Shown piece by piece: positions 42,666 to 51,615 of a DNA stretch of 64,000 bases (positions are counted from its first letter, which is position 1; each line of letters begins with the position of its first letter). The position numbers were made by a program, and so were the translations under genes. Source of the DNA: Lewinellaceae bacterium (lineage in GTDB: Bacteria > Bacteroidota > Bacteroidia > Chitinophagales > Saprospiraceae); assembly GCA_016716135.1 (NCBI GenBank), contig JADJWX010000007.1, forward strand, positions 124,001 to 188,000. The letters run 5' to 3'. The notes beneath the pieces were generated by a model, which was not told where the DNA came from, did not search any database, and saw only the letters and a program-made list of their open reading frames with translations.

Positions 42666-44657
42666 CTACCGCCTGGTGCGCGGCCGCGTATCCACGCTCG
42701 TCGTAGCCGGCGACTTGGCAGGCGGTTCATCCGTAGGCACATCGGGCGAGGGCAGTTCCGGCGCCGGTTTGGCTTTCTCAACTTTGGCTGCCGCCTTGCG
42801 GATATTTTCCAGGTACTTGTCGGTGAGGTTGGCATTGAACATGCGTTCTTCCATGTACTTGCGGGCAGGCGCGATGCTGTCGTTGAGGTATTTTTCGATC
42901 ATCAAACTGGCGATCGGTGCTGCATAGGTAGCGCCCCACGTGGCATTTTCAACGTACACGGCAATGGCAATTTTCGGATTGTCTTTTGGTGCAAACGCAA
43001 AAAACACCGAGTGATCATCGCCGTGCGGGTTTTGGCTGGTGCCTGTTTTTCCACACACCTGAATATCGGGAAGGGCGCAGGAGCGCGCCGTACCGCGGTT
43101 GACACATTGGGCCATGCCCTCCACGACCATTTCAAAATATTTTTTGTCAATGCTGACCTGCTGCGGCGTCAGGAACTCTTCCGGGATCTTTCCACCCGAT
43201 AAAAACCGCTTTGCCAGGTGCGGCGGGTACCAAAAACCGCGGTTGGCAATGCAGGCGGCGAGGTTGGCCATTTGCAGGGTGGTCAGTTGCAACTCGCCTT
43301 GCCCGATACCGACCGACATGATGGTGGGTGAGCGCCAACCGCCGAGCTTGCGCGGGTAAATGCGATCGTAGTACCTGGAGTCCGGGATATTCCCGGCGCT
43401 TTCATTGGGGTAATCCACCCCCAATTGACGGCCCAGGCCGAGTTGGTGGCAATATTTGACAAACATATCCAGACCTGCCTGCGGATTGGAAAAGCCGAAT
43501 TTGTCGACAGCATCGCGAAATTCACTGAAATAAAACGTATTGCAGGAATACGCCAGGGCATCCACCACATTACTCACAGGGCTGTGGTGGTGGCATTTAT
43601 ACAGCCTGCCTGCGTAGAAATAACCGCCGTTGCAACCCATGCCGCTGTTGGGGTTCATAGTTCCTTCCTGAAGGCCGATCAGGGTAACCACTGTTTTAAA
43701 AATCGACCCGGGAGGGTATTTGGCCATAACGGTACGGTCAAAAAACGGTTTGAGCGGATCGGTCAGCAGGCGGCTGAAAACCGGGCCGCGATCCTGTGTC
43801 ATGGTCAGATCGTTCGGGTCATAGGTTGGCGTGCTGACCATCGCCAGTATTTCACCGGTTGAGGGTTCAATAGCCACCACACTGCCTGTTTTATTTTGCA
43901 TCAGTTGTTCGCCGTAGGCTTGCAGGCGGACATCGATCGACGAAATCAGGTCATCGCCGCTGGTGGGCAGGGTATCAAATCGGCCGCTTTCAAACTCTCC
44001 AACGATCCGGCCCAAATTGTCTTTGAGCAAAAACGCATATCCTTTTTCGCCGCGCAGTCGGTCTTCATATTCCGACTCCATGCCGCTGGCCCCGATGTAA
44101 TCGCCGGACACATAAACTCCGCCGCCTTTTTCAATATCCCTTGGGTCCACCTCATTGATGTAGCCCAGCAAATGAGCGCCCACGGCATACGGATACCCGC
44201 GGATGTTGCGCACCTGTACGAAAAACCCCGGAAACTGGTACAAACACTCCTGTAAACGCGCATAGGTAACCGTGGAGAGTTTTTTCATAAATACAAACGG
44301 CACCGAGCGGGAGTATTTTCCGGTTTTCCAGGGCTTGTCGAGCAATTGCTCAAACTCCGGTTTGGTGATATTCAACAAATGGCAAAGTTTGAGCGTATCC
44401 ATGTCCGGGTCGATCTGATTGAAGGTCACCATCAGATCGTACATCGCATTGTTGTTGACGATCAGCTCGCCATTGCGATCATACACCAGCCCCCGGGGCG
44501 GGTAAATCGTCATTTTTTCAACCGTCGTAGCATCGGCCTGCCGCCGAAACGAATCGTCAAGCAACTGAATCTGGGCAGCTTTGACCAGCAAGGCCAGGGA
44601 ACAGGCCAGAATAACCCATTGAATCGTTCGTTGTCGTTCGCGCAGGTAGTCGGACAT
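42666..44657 (-). CDS. mrdA: Penicillin-binding protein 2 (rod-shape peptidoglycan transpeptidase)
   Basis: A 663-residue class B penicillin-binding protein: one membrane anchor (about residues 12-28), a dimerisation domain (YDRNGELIVNNNAMY), and the transpeptidase domain with the active-site YPPGSIFKTVVTL (Ser-x-x-Lys), SCNTFYF (Ser-x-Asn) and VCGKTGTSQNP (Lys-Thr-Gly). It cross-links side-wall peptidoglycan with MreB/RodA. The C-terminal 45 residues are a Pro/Ala/Glu-rich tail ending in arginines. The ATG at 44657, two bases from the mreD stop, fits the MSDYLRERQ start, so mrdA is in the mre operon. Confidence 0.95.
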   Translation of the reverse strand: MSDYLRERQRTIQWVILACSLALLVKAAQIQLLDDSFRRQADATTVEKMTIYPPRGLVYDRNGELIVNNNAMYDLMVTFNQIDPDMDTLKLCHLLNITKPEFEQLLDKPWKTGKYSRSVPFVFMKKLSTVTYARLQECLYQFPGFFVQVRNIRGYPYAVGAHLLGYINEVDPRDIEKGGGVYVSGDYIGASGMESEYEDRLRGEKGYAFLLKDNLGRIVGEFESGRFDTLPTSGDDLISSIDVRLQAYGEQLMQNKTGSVVAIEPSTGEILAMVSTPTYDPNDLTMTQDRGPVFSRLLTDPLKPFFDRTVMAKYPPGSIFKTVVTLIGLQEGTMNPNSGMGCNGGYFYAGRLYKCHHHSPVSNVVDALAYSCNTFYFSEFRDAVDKFGFSNPQAGLDMFVKYCHQLGLGRQLGVDYPNESAGNIPDSRYYDRIYPRKLGGWRSPTIMSVGIGQGELQLTTLQMANLAACIANRGFWYPPHLAKRFLSGGKIPEEFLTPQQVSIDKKYFEMVVEGMAQCVNRGTARSCALPDIQVCGKTGTSQNPHGDDHSVFFAFAPKDNPKIAIAVYVENATWGATYAAPIASLMIEKYLNDSIAPARKYMEERMFNANLTDKYLENIRKAAAKVEKAKPAPELPSPDVPTDEPPAKSPATTSVDTRPRTRR

Positions 44658-44659
44658 AA

Positions 44660-45184
44660 TCAGATTTTCGGATGAAACAGGCGGGTCAGCACAATGACCA
44701 CCAGCATGGAGAGCATCCAACCGAGCAAAGCCTGGGGCAGGATTTTCTCAAATAAATATACCGGTGTGAAATAGGCCATGGAAAAGTACCAAAAAATATG
44801 AATACCCAAAAATATAGCCGTTACAATGAGGAACCAACGCCAGCCAAAGTATTCCGGTGATGGTATTGGTTCTTTTCCGGAAAATTCGCCGCGCGGGGCG
44901 AAACGTTTCAGAATAATCGCCCGGGTGTACCCCGACAAGGCGCCGGCACTTGCATTAATACCGATGGTGCCGGTAAAAATATCGACTGTGATCCCGATCA
45001 AAAAGCCCAGAAAAACGGAAACCGGTGTTGGAATCTGGATCGGGAGGAACAGGATGAACAGCGGATAGACCAATACATTGCAATAGCCGTCGGCAGTAAG
45101 GGATGCTTCCGCAAGAACCACAACCTGAACAGCCACCAACCAGATGAATCGCCAGAGATTGGGTAAGAAAAGTTTATTATTCAT
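44660..45184 (-). CDS. mreD: Rod shape-determining protein MreD
   Basis: A 174-residue inner-membrane protein with about five hydrophobic segments and the family pattern YCNVLVYPLFILFLP followed by FLGFLIGITVDIFTG. It bridges the MreB filament to the peptidoglycan synthesis complex. The start overlaps mreC by 8 bp and the gene is followed by mrdA, the usual order. Confidence 0.9.
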   Translation of the reverse strand: MNNKLFLPNLWRFIWLVAVQVVVLAEASLTADGYCNVLVYPLFILFLPIQIPTPVSVFLGFLIGITVDIFTGTIGINASAGALSGYTRAIILKRFAPRGEFSGKEPIPSPEYFGWRWFLIVTAIFLGIHIFWYFSMAYFTPVYLFEKILPQALLGWMLSMLVVIVLTRLFHPKI

Positions 45185-46034
45185 CCTTCACCTCCTCTTG
45201 CAATTGACGGAGTTCGGCCGCATACCGGTTTGTAACGATGTACACTGTATTGATATCGGCCGGGCTTTGGCTTAGTTTAACCCGGATATTCAGAAAATTG
45301 CTTCCGGGTTCGCGGTAGGCTTTATCCACTATTCCGGCCATGTGCCCTTCCGGGAAAAGCAGCGTGTAATTGCTGACCATCACTGTATCGCCCTGTTTTA
45401 CCGGAAGGTGGTAGGGAATATCAGTCAGGCTCATGTACTCCGGGTTATTGCCTTCCCAAACCAGTGAGCCGAAGTAATGGTAGCCTTTCAGCGCCGCCGA
45501 AATTTTTGTTTGCCGGTGCAACACCGACATGGCCAGGGAAAAATGGTCGGATACATGCCGCACCACACCTGCCACACCCGACCGGGTAACCACGCCGGAA
45601 TTGGGTTGCACACCATCCTTTTTTCCGCGGTTGATAATCATCCAGTTGTTCCCGACGGCAATGGTGTTGCTGATTACGCGCCCGCTGATGAGTAGGTACT
45701 CCGGCCGGATCAGTTTATTTTCAAGCGTATCAGCTAAAACCTTCCGGGTTACGGTATCCAATGTCGGTACTTCAATGATCCGGGAGTTTGCCAATTGCGT
45801 TTGCAGCCGGGAATTTTCCAGGCGCAGGCGGATATTTTCGTCTTTCAGGTTGAAGTAGTCCAGAAAAGATCGCTTCCAATTGAGCATGGTACCGGAGTAC
45901 CGGACCCAGCTTGCTTCTGATATCTGCCCCTGGGCAGGGTTGTAGGAGGCGATAAGAAAAAAACAAAACACCTCCACTACAACCAGCGTGAGCAATCCGC
46001 CATGCTTGATAAAGAGTTGTATTATGGAGTGCAT
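45177..46034 (-). CDS. mreC: Rod shape-determining protein MreC
   Basis: A 285-residue protein: an N-terminal membrane helix (residues 12-30), a coiled coil (LKDENIRLRLENSRLQTQLA), and the MreC beta domain (VISNTIAVGNNWMIINRGKKDG, VVTRSGVAGVVRHVSDH, LPVKQGDTVMVSNY). MreC is a scaffold for the elongasome in the periplasm. It lies about 120 bp downstream of mreB and overlaps mreD. Confidence 0.94.
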   Translation of the reverse strand: MHSIIQLFIKHGGLLTLVVVEVFCFFLIASYNPAQGQISEASWVRYSGTMLNWKRSFLDYFNLKDENIRLRLENSRLQTQLANSRIIEVPTLDTVTRKVLADTLENKLIRPEYLLISGRVISNTIAVGNNWMIINRGKKDGVQPNSGVVTRSGVAGVVRHVSDHFSLAMSVLHRQTKISAALKGYHYFGSLVWEGNNPEYMSLTDIPYHLPVKQGDTVMVSNYTLLFPEGHMAGIVDKAYREPGSNFLNIRVKLSQSPADINTVYIVTNRYAAELRQLQEEVKDE

Positions 46035-46151
46035 AGTTCAGAAAACCGGAATGGTGTTCAAACCTGCGAAAGGCGCCGACACCGTTCCGGGAATTTTATT
46101 TGCGGAAAATCAGGATTGGAAGGTATATCCGGTAGTTGCAGGAGCAACCAA

Positions 46152-47183
46152 TCAGACGCTCTTCCGGTCAATCAAAAAGGAGAATTTGTGGGTTCCTTTG
46201 AGTGCCATGCCGGTGCCCCGAACCACAGCACGAAGCGGGTCTTCCGGAACATGCACCTGCAATTTGGTTTTTTGTTCCAGGCGACCGGCCAGGCCGCGAA
46301 GCAACGCCCCGCCACCAGTGAGATACAGGCCTGTCTTGTAAATATCCGAGGCCAATTCCGGCGGAGTCATTTCAAGGGCTTTCAGCACCGCATCTTCAAT
46401 TTTACTGATGCTTTTATCCAAAGCATAAGCAACTTCCTGGTAACTGACTTTGATTTGTTTCGGAATACCGGTCATCAAATCACGGCCATTCACAGCATAG
46501 TCTTCCGGCGGATTTTCCAATTCGTGCAAAGCAGAACCAACATTGATTTTGATTTGCTCGGCAGTGCGTTCTCCAATAAGGATATTGTGTTCACGCTTCA
46601 TGTAACTCATGATGTCATTGGTCAGTTCGTCGCCGGCGATCCGGATCGATTGATCGCAAACAATACCGGAAAGCGCGATCACGGCAATCTCAGTGGTTCC
46701 CCCGCCAATGTCGATAATCATATTCCCGATCGGCTCTTCAATATTCAGGCCGATCCCCAAAGCGGCTGCCATCGGCTCATGGATCAGGTAGGTTTCTTTA
46801 CTGTCAACGTGATCTGCGGAGTCAAAAACTGCGCGCTTTTCAACTTCAGTAATTCCACTTGGAATACAAATCACCATTTTCAGATAGCCAAACAGGGAAC
46901 TGCGCTTACCCACCATTTGGATCATACTCTGGATCATCGCTTCCGCCGCCTGGAAATCGGCAATCACACCATCTTTCAACGGGCGCACGGTTTTGATGTT
47001 ATCGTGGGTTTTTTCGTGCATCTGCATTGCCCGGTGACCGATGGCAATTGTCTGTCCGGTACGCCGGTCCGTGGCAACAATGGAGGGCTCGTCCACCACC
47101 ACCTGGTCGTCCATCATGATGAGTGTATTGGCCGTCCCCAGGTCCACCGCCAGTTCCTGCTTAAAAAATTTGAAAAAGTTCAA
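46152..47183 (-). CDS. mreB: Rod shape-determining protein MreB
   Basis: An actin-like ATPase of 343 residues that guides side-wall synthesis. It shows phosphate-binding loops AVDLGTANTLI and MIIDIGGGTTEIAVIALSG, plus the adenosine motif GLYLTGGGALLRGLAGRL. The start is TTG, as the conserved NFFKFFKQELAVDLGTANT begins directly after it. The 246-bp region upstream shows no clear consensus promoter box. An apparent 87-residue reading frame there (47222-47485) overlaps the next gene's end and looks accidental. Confidence 0.96.
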   Translation of the reverse strand: MNFFKFFKQELAVDLGTANTLIMMDDQVVVDEPSIVATDRRTGQTIAIGHRAMQMHEKTHDNIKTVRPLKDGVIADFQAAEAMIQSMIQMVGKRSSLFGYLKMVICIPSGITEVEKRAVFDSADHVDSKETYLIHEPMAAALGIGLNIEEPIGNMIIDIGGGTTEIAVIALSGIVCDQSIRIAGDELTNDIMSYMKREHNILIGERTAEQIKINVGSALHELENPPEDYAVNGRDLMTGIPKQIKVSYQEVAYALDKSISKIEDAVLKALEMTPPELASDIYKTGLYLTGGGALLRGLAGRLEQKTKLQVHVPEDPLRAVVRGTGMALKGTHKFSFLIDRKSV

Positions 47184-47429
47184 AGTATATCAGATTTAAA
47201 GGTCTTCGGAAAAAGTGCAACTTACGCTAAAAAGCGCGCAAAACTACACATGAATTTTTGAAAACGGAATACGGAATTGCAATTGCAAAATTTTAATTTC
47301 CCCTTGGTTTCCATCAAAAGAAGGCATTTTTCAGGGTTTTCCCGGAAGTAAAACTGCGAAATACCCTGTGCCCCGGAATACACCTGGTAAAACGACTTGT
47401 TTTTCGGAGCAATGCCTGTGGGAAAAACT

Positions 47430-48740
47430 TCATTTCCCGACTGTGACCACACTAAAATCGGCCGCTTTAAAATACCGCCTTGCAAGCTTTTGAAGTTGCA
47501 GCGGCGTTATCGTGCGGATGGTATGCACCAGGGCATCGAAGGCATCGAGCGGGAGGTCTTCCGTCACCAGCGTTTTGATCACATCGGAAATATTCAAGGG
47601 ACCGTCCAGGCCGTTTAACAACATGCCGAGCAAGTAATTGCGCACCATATTCAGTTCGGCATCCGGGACCGGAGTTTCACACAGATGTTCCATCTCGGCA
47701 AAAACCTGTTTTATGGTCGCCCGCACCTTGGCATTGTCCACTTCGGTAGCAATATAAAAACAGCCATCGTGCAGCATGGCATCGGCGGTAGAATAAATGT
47801 TGTAGGTATAGCCGCGCCGTTCACGAATATTGCGCATAAGGCGGGAGCCGAAATACCCACCCAAAATTGTATTCAACACATATATTCCGTTGTAATCGGG
47901 GTGGCGACGTGCAAAAAGCGGCCGGCCGATCTTGACGGCGGTTTGCAGAGAGCCCGGATGGCGCGTGTGGATGGTTTGTGGAACATATTTCGGGGCTATG
48001 GGCGAAACAGCTAAAGCAGCCCCCTCCCGACGCTCTTGCCCAAAATGCTGATTGAGCAGGCCCTGAATACTGTAATCGACACGCCCGCTGGCAAATATCC
48101 GGCAGTTGGCCGGTGTGTACCAGCGGTCAAAATGCCCGGCCAGGTCGGTCCGCTCCAGGGCTTTATAGTCCTCCGGCGTGGAATTGTAGCCGTACGGATG
48201 ATTTGGCCCAAAGATCAACTCGGTAATTTTCCGGTAAGCAAGCACTTCCTCCTTATCCAGATCGATAGCCAGGGCGCGTGCCCCGGCGCGCTTGAAGGTT
48301 TCCAGTTCATTTTCAGGAAACGCCGGCTCGTGCAGTAATTCTGCAAATACCGGGACCAGTTTTTCGGCATGCCGGTGCAGGGAGAACAGGATGAAATTGG
48401 CGCTGTCAAGGTTTGTCGGAATACTCAGCGAGCCTCCGTAAAAATCGATCAACTCGGCAATAACCGCTGCGCTTTTCTGCCGGGTGCCTTCCTGGACCAT
48501 GCGGGCAGTAGCCCGCGCGACCAAACGCTTGCTTTCGGCGGGCCGGCCGGCATTGTAGACAACTTCCAGTTTGAGGATTTCCTGCTCCGGAAAATCCAGC
48601 ACATACATCGGCAGCCCGTTATCCAGGCGAATGATTTTAGGCAGTGGTAACGTCAATTGACTGACCTCCCGGATGTGCGGGGCACTACGGCGCATTTTTG
48701 ACGCCATTGCCGCAGGATTTTTAATGGGTATGGTGGGCAT
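47430..48740 (-). CDS. M16-family peptidase-like protein lacking the zinc motif
   Basis: A 436-residue M16 (insulinase/pitrilysin) fold with two halves: KIIRLDNGLPMYVLDFP and VEVVYNAGRP-like strands at the start, RRGYTYNIYSTADAM near residue 310 (the R/Y pair of the second half) and LVTEDLPLDAFDALV. The zinc-binding H-x-x-E-H helix of active members, expected near residue 80, instead reads RATARMVQEGTRQKS with no such histidines. It should therefore be the inactive partner of a two-subunit enzyme. The active subunit is not adjacent, as is usual in other bacteria. It diverges from dnaN. Confidence 0.85.
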   Translation of the reverse strand: MPTIPIKNPAAMASKMRRSAPHIREVSQLTLPLPKIIRLDNGLPMYVLDFPEQEILKLEVVYNAGRPAESKRLVARATARMVQEGTRQKSAAVIAELIDFYGGSLSIPTNLDSANFILFSLHRHAEKLVPVFAELLHEPAFPENELETFKRAGARALAIDLDKEEVLAYRKITELIFGPNHPYGYNSTPEDYKALERTDLAGHFDRWYTPANCRIFASGRVDYSIQGLLNQHFGQERREGAALAVSPIAPKYVPQTIHTRHPGSLQTAVKIGRPLFARRHPDYNGIYVLNTILGGYFGSRLMRNIRERRGYTYNIYSTADAMLHDGCFYIATEVDNAKVRATIKQVFAEMEHLCETPVPDAELNMVRNYLLGMLLNGLDGPLNISDVIKTLVTEDLPLDAFDALVHTIRTITPLQLQKLARRYFKAADFSVVTVGK

Positions 48741-48893
48741 AATATGCGGTTAAAAATATCAATTTCATGGGGTGGTTTGCAAAGGTACAGGATTCTGTTA
48801 TTAACAGTTTGTTAGTTTTTTTCCACAAAAAGCCGGTGCGGACAATGTATTTTTGCGACGGCCCAATTTTTAATAAAAGCCGCTCCAAACGCA

Positions 48894-48901
48894 TAATTTT
48901 G
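48894..48901 (+). promoter_or_regulatory. -7 box TAATTTTG upstream of dnaN
   Basis: An exact TAnnTTTG match 35 bases before the dnaN ATG. A second exact match, TATTTTTG, lies at 48848-48855. Either could be used; a T-rich patch lies near 48867. Confidence 0.4.
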
Positions 48902-48936
48902 CCGTTTTTCAGGCATACTCAATCAAATAACATCCG

Positions 48937-50055
48937 ATGAAATTCAGTGTTTCCTCTTCCGAACTTCTGAAGCAACTCCAAGTCGCCTCCGGCGCTATCG
49001 GTTCCAACCCGGTATTGCCAATTTTAGAGGATTTTCTTTTTTCAATAGAAAATAAAAAACTCACCATCACCGCCACCGATCTGGAAACCAGCATTTCCAC
49101 CACGATCGAAGTGCTGGCCGACAACGATTTTACGATTGCCGTTCCGGCAAAAATCTTATTGGAAACCCTGAAAGCACTCCCCCAGCAACCGGTAACGTTC
49201 ACCGTCGATGAGGAAAGTTTCGGAATCGAAATCACTTCCTCCTACGGCAAGTACCGGCTGGCAGGCGAAAAAGGCGAGGACTTTCCCACGCCGCCCGAGG
49301 CAGACACCACCGACACCGTCAAAATCAGCAGCAAGTATTTGCTCGAAGCGATCAACAAAACGGTATTTGCCACGTCGAACGATGAATTGCGCCCGGCCAT
49401 GACCGGGGTATATTTCCAGATCGACTTCAATAAACTGATCTGCGTGGCAACCGACGCCCACAAATTGGTTAAAATCGGCACACACCAATTGGCCGGCGAA
49501 GTGGCAACCTCGTTTATCATACCGAAAAAAGCGCTCAACCTCCTAAAAAATGCTTTGCCAACCGACGACACCGTGGCCATCGCCTTCAATAAATCGAACG
49601 CGTTTTTCAATTTCGGGGACTTCAACCTGATCTGCCGGCTGATCGATGCTCGGTACCCGGACTACAACGCCGTGATCCCTGTCGATAACCCGAATGCCAT
49701 GACCGTCAACCGGGCTGATTTTCAAAACTCGTTGAAACGGATCGCGATCTATGCCAACAAAACGACCAATCAGGTCGTCCTGGATGTTTCGGACAAAAGC
49801 CTGACCATCTCCGCGCAAGACCTTGATTTTTCAAACGAAGCCACCGAGCAAATGCCTTGCAGTTTTGAAGGCACTCCGCTGCGTATTGCTTTCAATGCAA
49901 AATTTTTGGTGGAAATGCTCACGGCACTCGACAGCGAGGAGGTCCGAATGGAATTCTCCACGCCTTCGAAAGCAGGCATCCTGACCCCGATCGAAGAAGA
50001 CAACAACGACCGGGAGATCCTGATGCTGGTCATGCCGGTAATGTTGAACAGCTAA
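48937..50055 (+). CDS. dnaN: DNA polymerase III beta subunit (sliding clamp)
   Basis: The ring-shaped clamp that tethers DNA polymerase III to DNA. The 372 residues hold three clamp domains. Typical segments are MKFSVSSSELLKQLQVASGAI, LPILEDFLFSI, TDLETSIST, MTGVYFQ, VATDAHKLV, ISAQDLDFSNEATEQM and the closing LMLVMPVMLNS. The dnaA gene is not adjacent here, so this need not mark the replication origin. Confidence 0.97.
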   Translation: MKFSVSSSELLKQLQVASGAIGSNPVLPILEDFLFSIENKKLTITATDLETSISTTIEVLADNDFTIAVPAKILLETLKALPQQPVTFTVDEESFGIEITSSYGKYRLAGEKGEDFPTPPEADTTDTVKISSKYLLEAINKTVFATSNDELRPAMTGVYFQIDFNKLICVATDAHKLVKIGTHQLAGEVATSFIIPKKALNLLKNALPTDDTVAIAFNKSNAFFNFGDFNLICRLIDARYPDYNAVIPVDNPNAMTVNRADFQNSLKRIAIYANKTTNQVVLDVSDKSLTISAQDLDFSNEATEQMPCSFEGTPLRIAFNAKFLVEMLTALDSEEVRMEFSTPSKAGILTPIEEDNNDREILMLVMPVMLNS

Positions 50056-50085
50056 TTCCGCCAGGCGATTTGTAAGGCAGAACAG

Positions 50086-51516
50086 TTACCACTCCACCGT
50101 CTTCTCCGTTACCCCTTGAGCGGTTACTTCCACTTCAAGCGTTTTTTGTGCCAGGTCCTTGGGCCGCACGGGTTTAACGACAACCTTATATTTCCCAGGC
50201 GGCAATGTAAAACCCTTTGGGTTGGAACTGGCACTGGTATACGTACGCCCTCCGGCAATATTTTTATTATCCGTTTTTTGATGGACCGTCACCGCAGCAT
50301 CCACCAGCGTACTGCCTGTACGGGCGCCGATTTTCAATTCGCCGGAGCTGAAGTCATGGCTGAACGTAAGCGTTTTTCCGGCAGCAATTGGCTGGCTATC
50401 AAAGGTTTTTACCGGATCACCGGCAATTTCAATGCCTTTGATCTGCACCTGATACACCCCCGGGATCACAACAAGTTTTGCCGGATTCGACTTTGCTGAG
50501 CGGTAGCTGCGCGTTTGAGCAACTGCTTTGCCTGTTGCAGGGTCGATCAGGGAAACCACACCATCGGAAAGCGCTCCGTTTCGGGTAACCAGCACTTCCA
50601 CCGTCACCTGGGAGAAATCGGCGGCCAGATGGATTGTATCCGGGCCTTTCACCCAAACATCCTGAAATGTTTGCTCCGCATTGCCCTCAATGCGCATCGC
50701 GCCGACTTTTACGGTGTACGAACCGGCGGGCAACCGGATTGTCCGCGGATTTGTCCCTGCCCCTTCGTACGTACGTCCTTCGGCGATTTCTTCCGTATCA
50801 CCGGTTTTATATACCCGGACAATAGCATCTTTCAGTTGACCGTCCAGCGTAGCCTTAACTGATAAAAAGCCGCCATCCACAGGTGGGGCCTCTACCGTTT
50901 TTTCCAGGGCTTTACCCAGTTCTTCAGCGTTGTTTGCAGGAAAATATTGACCGCCGCCGGCCTGTGCAATGCATTCCAGCGCGGAGAGGTCCTGTTCCTC
51001 CAACCCGAAACCAATGACATGCATCGTCAGCCGGACTCCCCGGGCCTTGGCCTGACGGACCAGATCGCAGGCATCTCCGGAACACGTTTCCAGGCCATCG
51101 CTGACCAGGATGCATGTGACCGGTTCCGACTCCTGATCAAGAATTTTCAAGGCGTGTTCTATGGATTTCGCGATCGGGGTCATGCCAACCGGGTTCAGGG
51201 CATCCAGGCGTTCGGCAAAGCGCTTTTTATCCAGCGGCGCGAGCGGAATGAGCGTTTCAATGTCAGAGCAATCGGATTTCCGGTTATGCCCATATGCGAT
51301 TAGCCCGGCGTGGGTGTGGTCCGGCAGGTTGTTTACCAGATTTTGCAAAACCGTTTTGGCAATTGTGACTTTAAACGCATCATCCAGTTTTTGCCACATG
51401 GAGCCTGAGGCGTCGAGCAAAAACAAAACTTTGTTGGAAGTGGGGTTGGGTTGCGCAAAAGAAGGCGAAAAGGCGCAAAGGATCAGGCAAGCGGAAATCA
51501 GCAGTTTTCGTAGCAT
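50086..51516 (-). CDS. Exported von Willebrand factor A domain protein with three tandem repeats
   Basis: A 476-residue exported protein. The signal peptide (residues 1-22) ends SFAQ. Residues 28-200 are a VWA domain with the metal-binding MIDAS set LLDASGSMWQ (D-x-S-x-S), a Thr in GMTPIAKS and an Asp in LVSDGLETC. The C-terminal 260 residues hold three copies of a beta-sandwich repeat, each carrying (G)RTY-x3-A-x2-NP then (L)PxGxYxVxV. It probably binds partners at the cell surface or in the periplasm. ATG 51516 starts the signal peptide. It converges on dnaN with 30 bp between stops. Confidence 0.85.
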   Translation of the reverse strand: MLRKLLISACLILCAFSPSFAQPNPTSNKVLFLLDASGSMWQKLDDAFKVTIAKTVLQNLVNNLPDHTHAGLIAYGHNRKSDCSDIETLIPLAPLDKKRFAERLDALNPVGMTPIAKSIEHALKILDQESEPVTCILVSDGLETCSGDACDLVRQAKARGVRLTMHVIGFGLEEQDLSALECIAQAGGGQYFPANNAEELGKALEKTVEAPPVDGGFLSVKATLDGQLKDAIVRVYKTGDTEEIAEGRTYEGAGTNPRTIRLPAGSYTVKVGAMRIEGNAEQTFQDVWVKGPDTIHLAADFSQVTVEVLVTRNGALSDGVVSLIDPATGKAVAQTRSYRSAKSNPAKLVVIPGVYQVQIKGIEIAGDPVKTFDSQPIAAGKTLTFSHDFSSGELKIGARTGSTLVDAAVTVHQKTDNKNIAGGRTYTSASSNPKGFTLPPGKYKVVVKPVRPKDLAQKTLEVEVTAQGVTEKTVEW

Positions 51517-51615
51517 TTTTGGAAAATTTTGGATTTGAATTTCAATTTTCACAAAAATAACAAACCAGCTGTTCCATGCCGGAATTCAGCCAAAAAAGTT
51601 CATCAAGCTTGATCT

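Noticed and set aside
46002..47261. A 419-residue plus-strand frame over mreB and its upstream region
   Set aside because: It is the reverse complement of mreB, whose phosphate-binding motifs are unmistakable. The antisense product shows no family features.
47222..47485. An 87-residue minus-strand frame upstream of mreB
   Set aside because: It overlaps the 3' end of the M16-like gene and has no recognisable features; it is most likely accidental.
48937..50055. A replication origin next to dnaN
   Set aside because: No dnaA gene, DnaA-box cluster or AT-rich unwinding region is seen near dnaN; its neighbours are unrelated genes.
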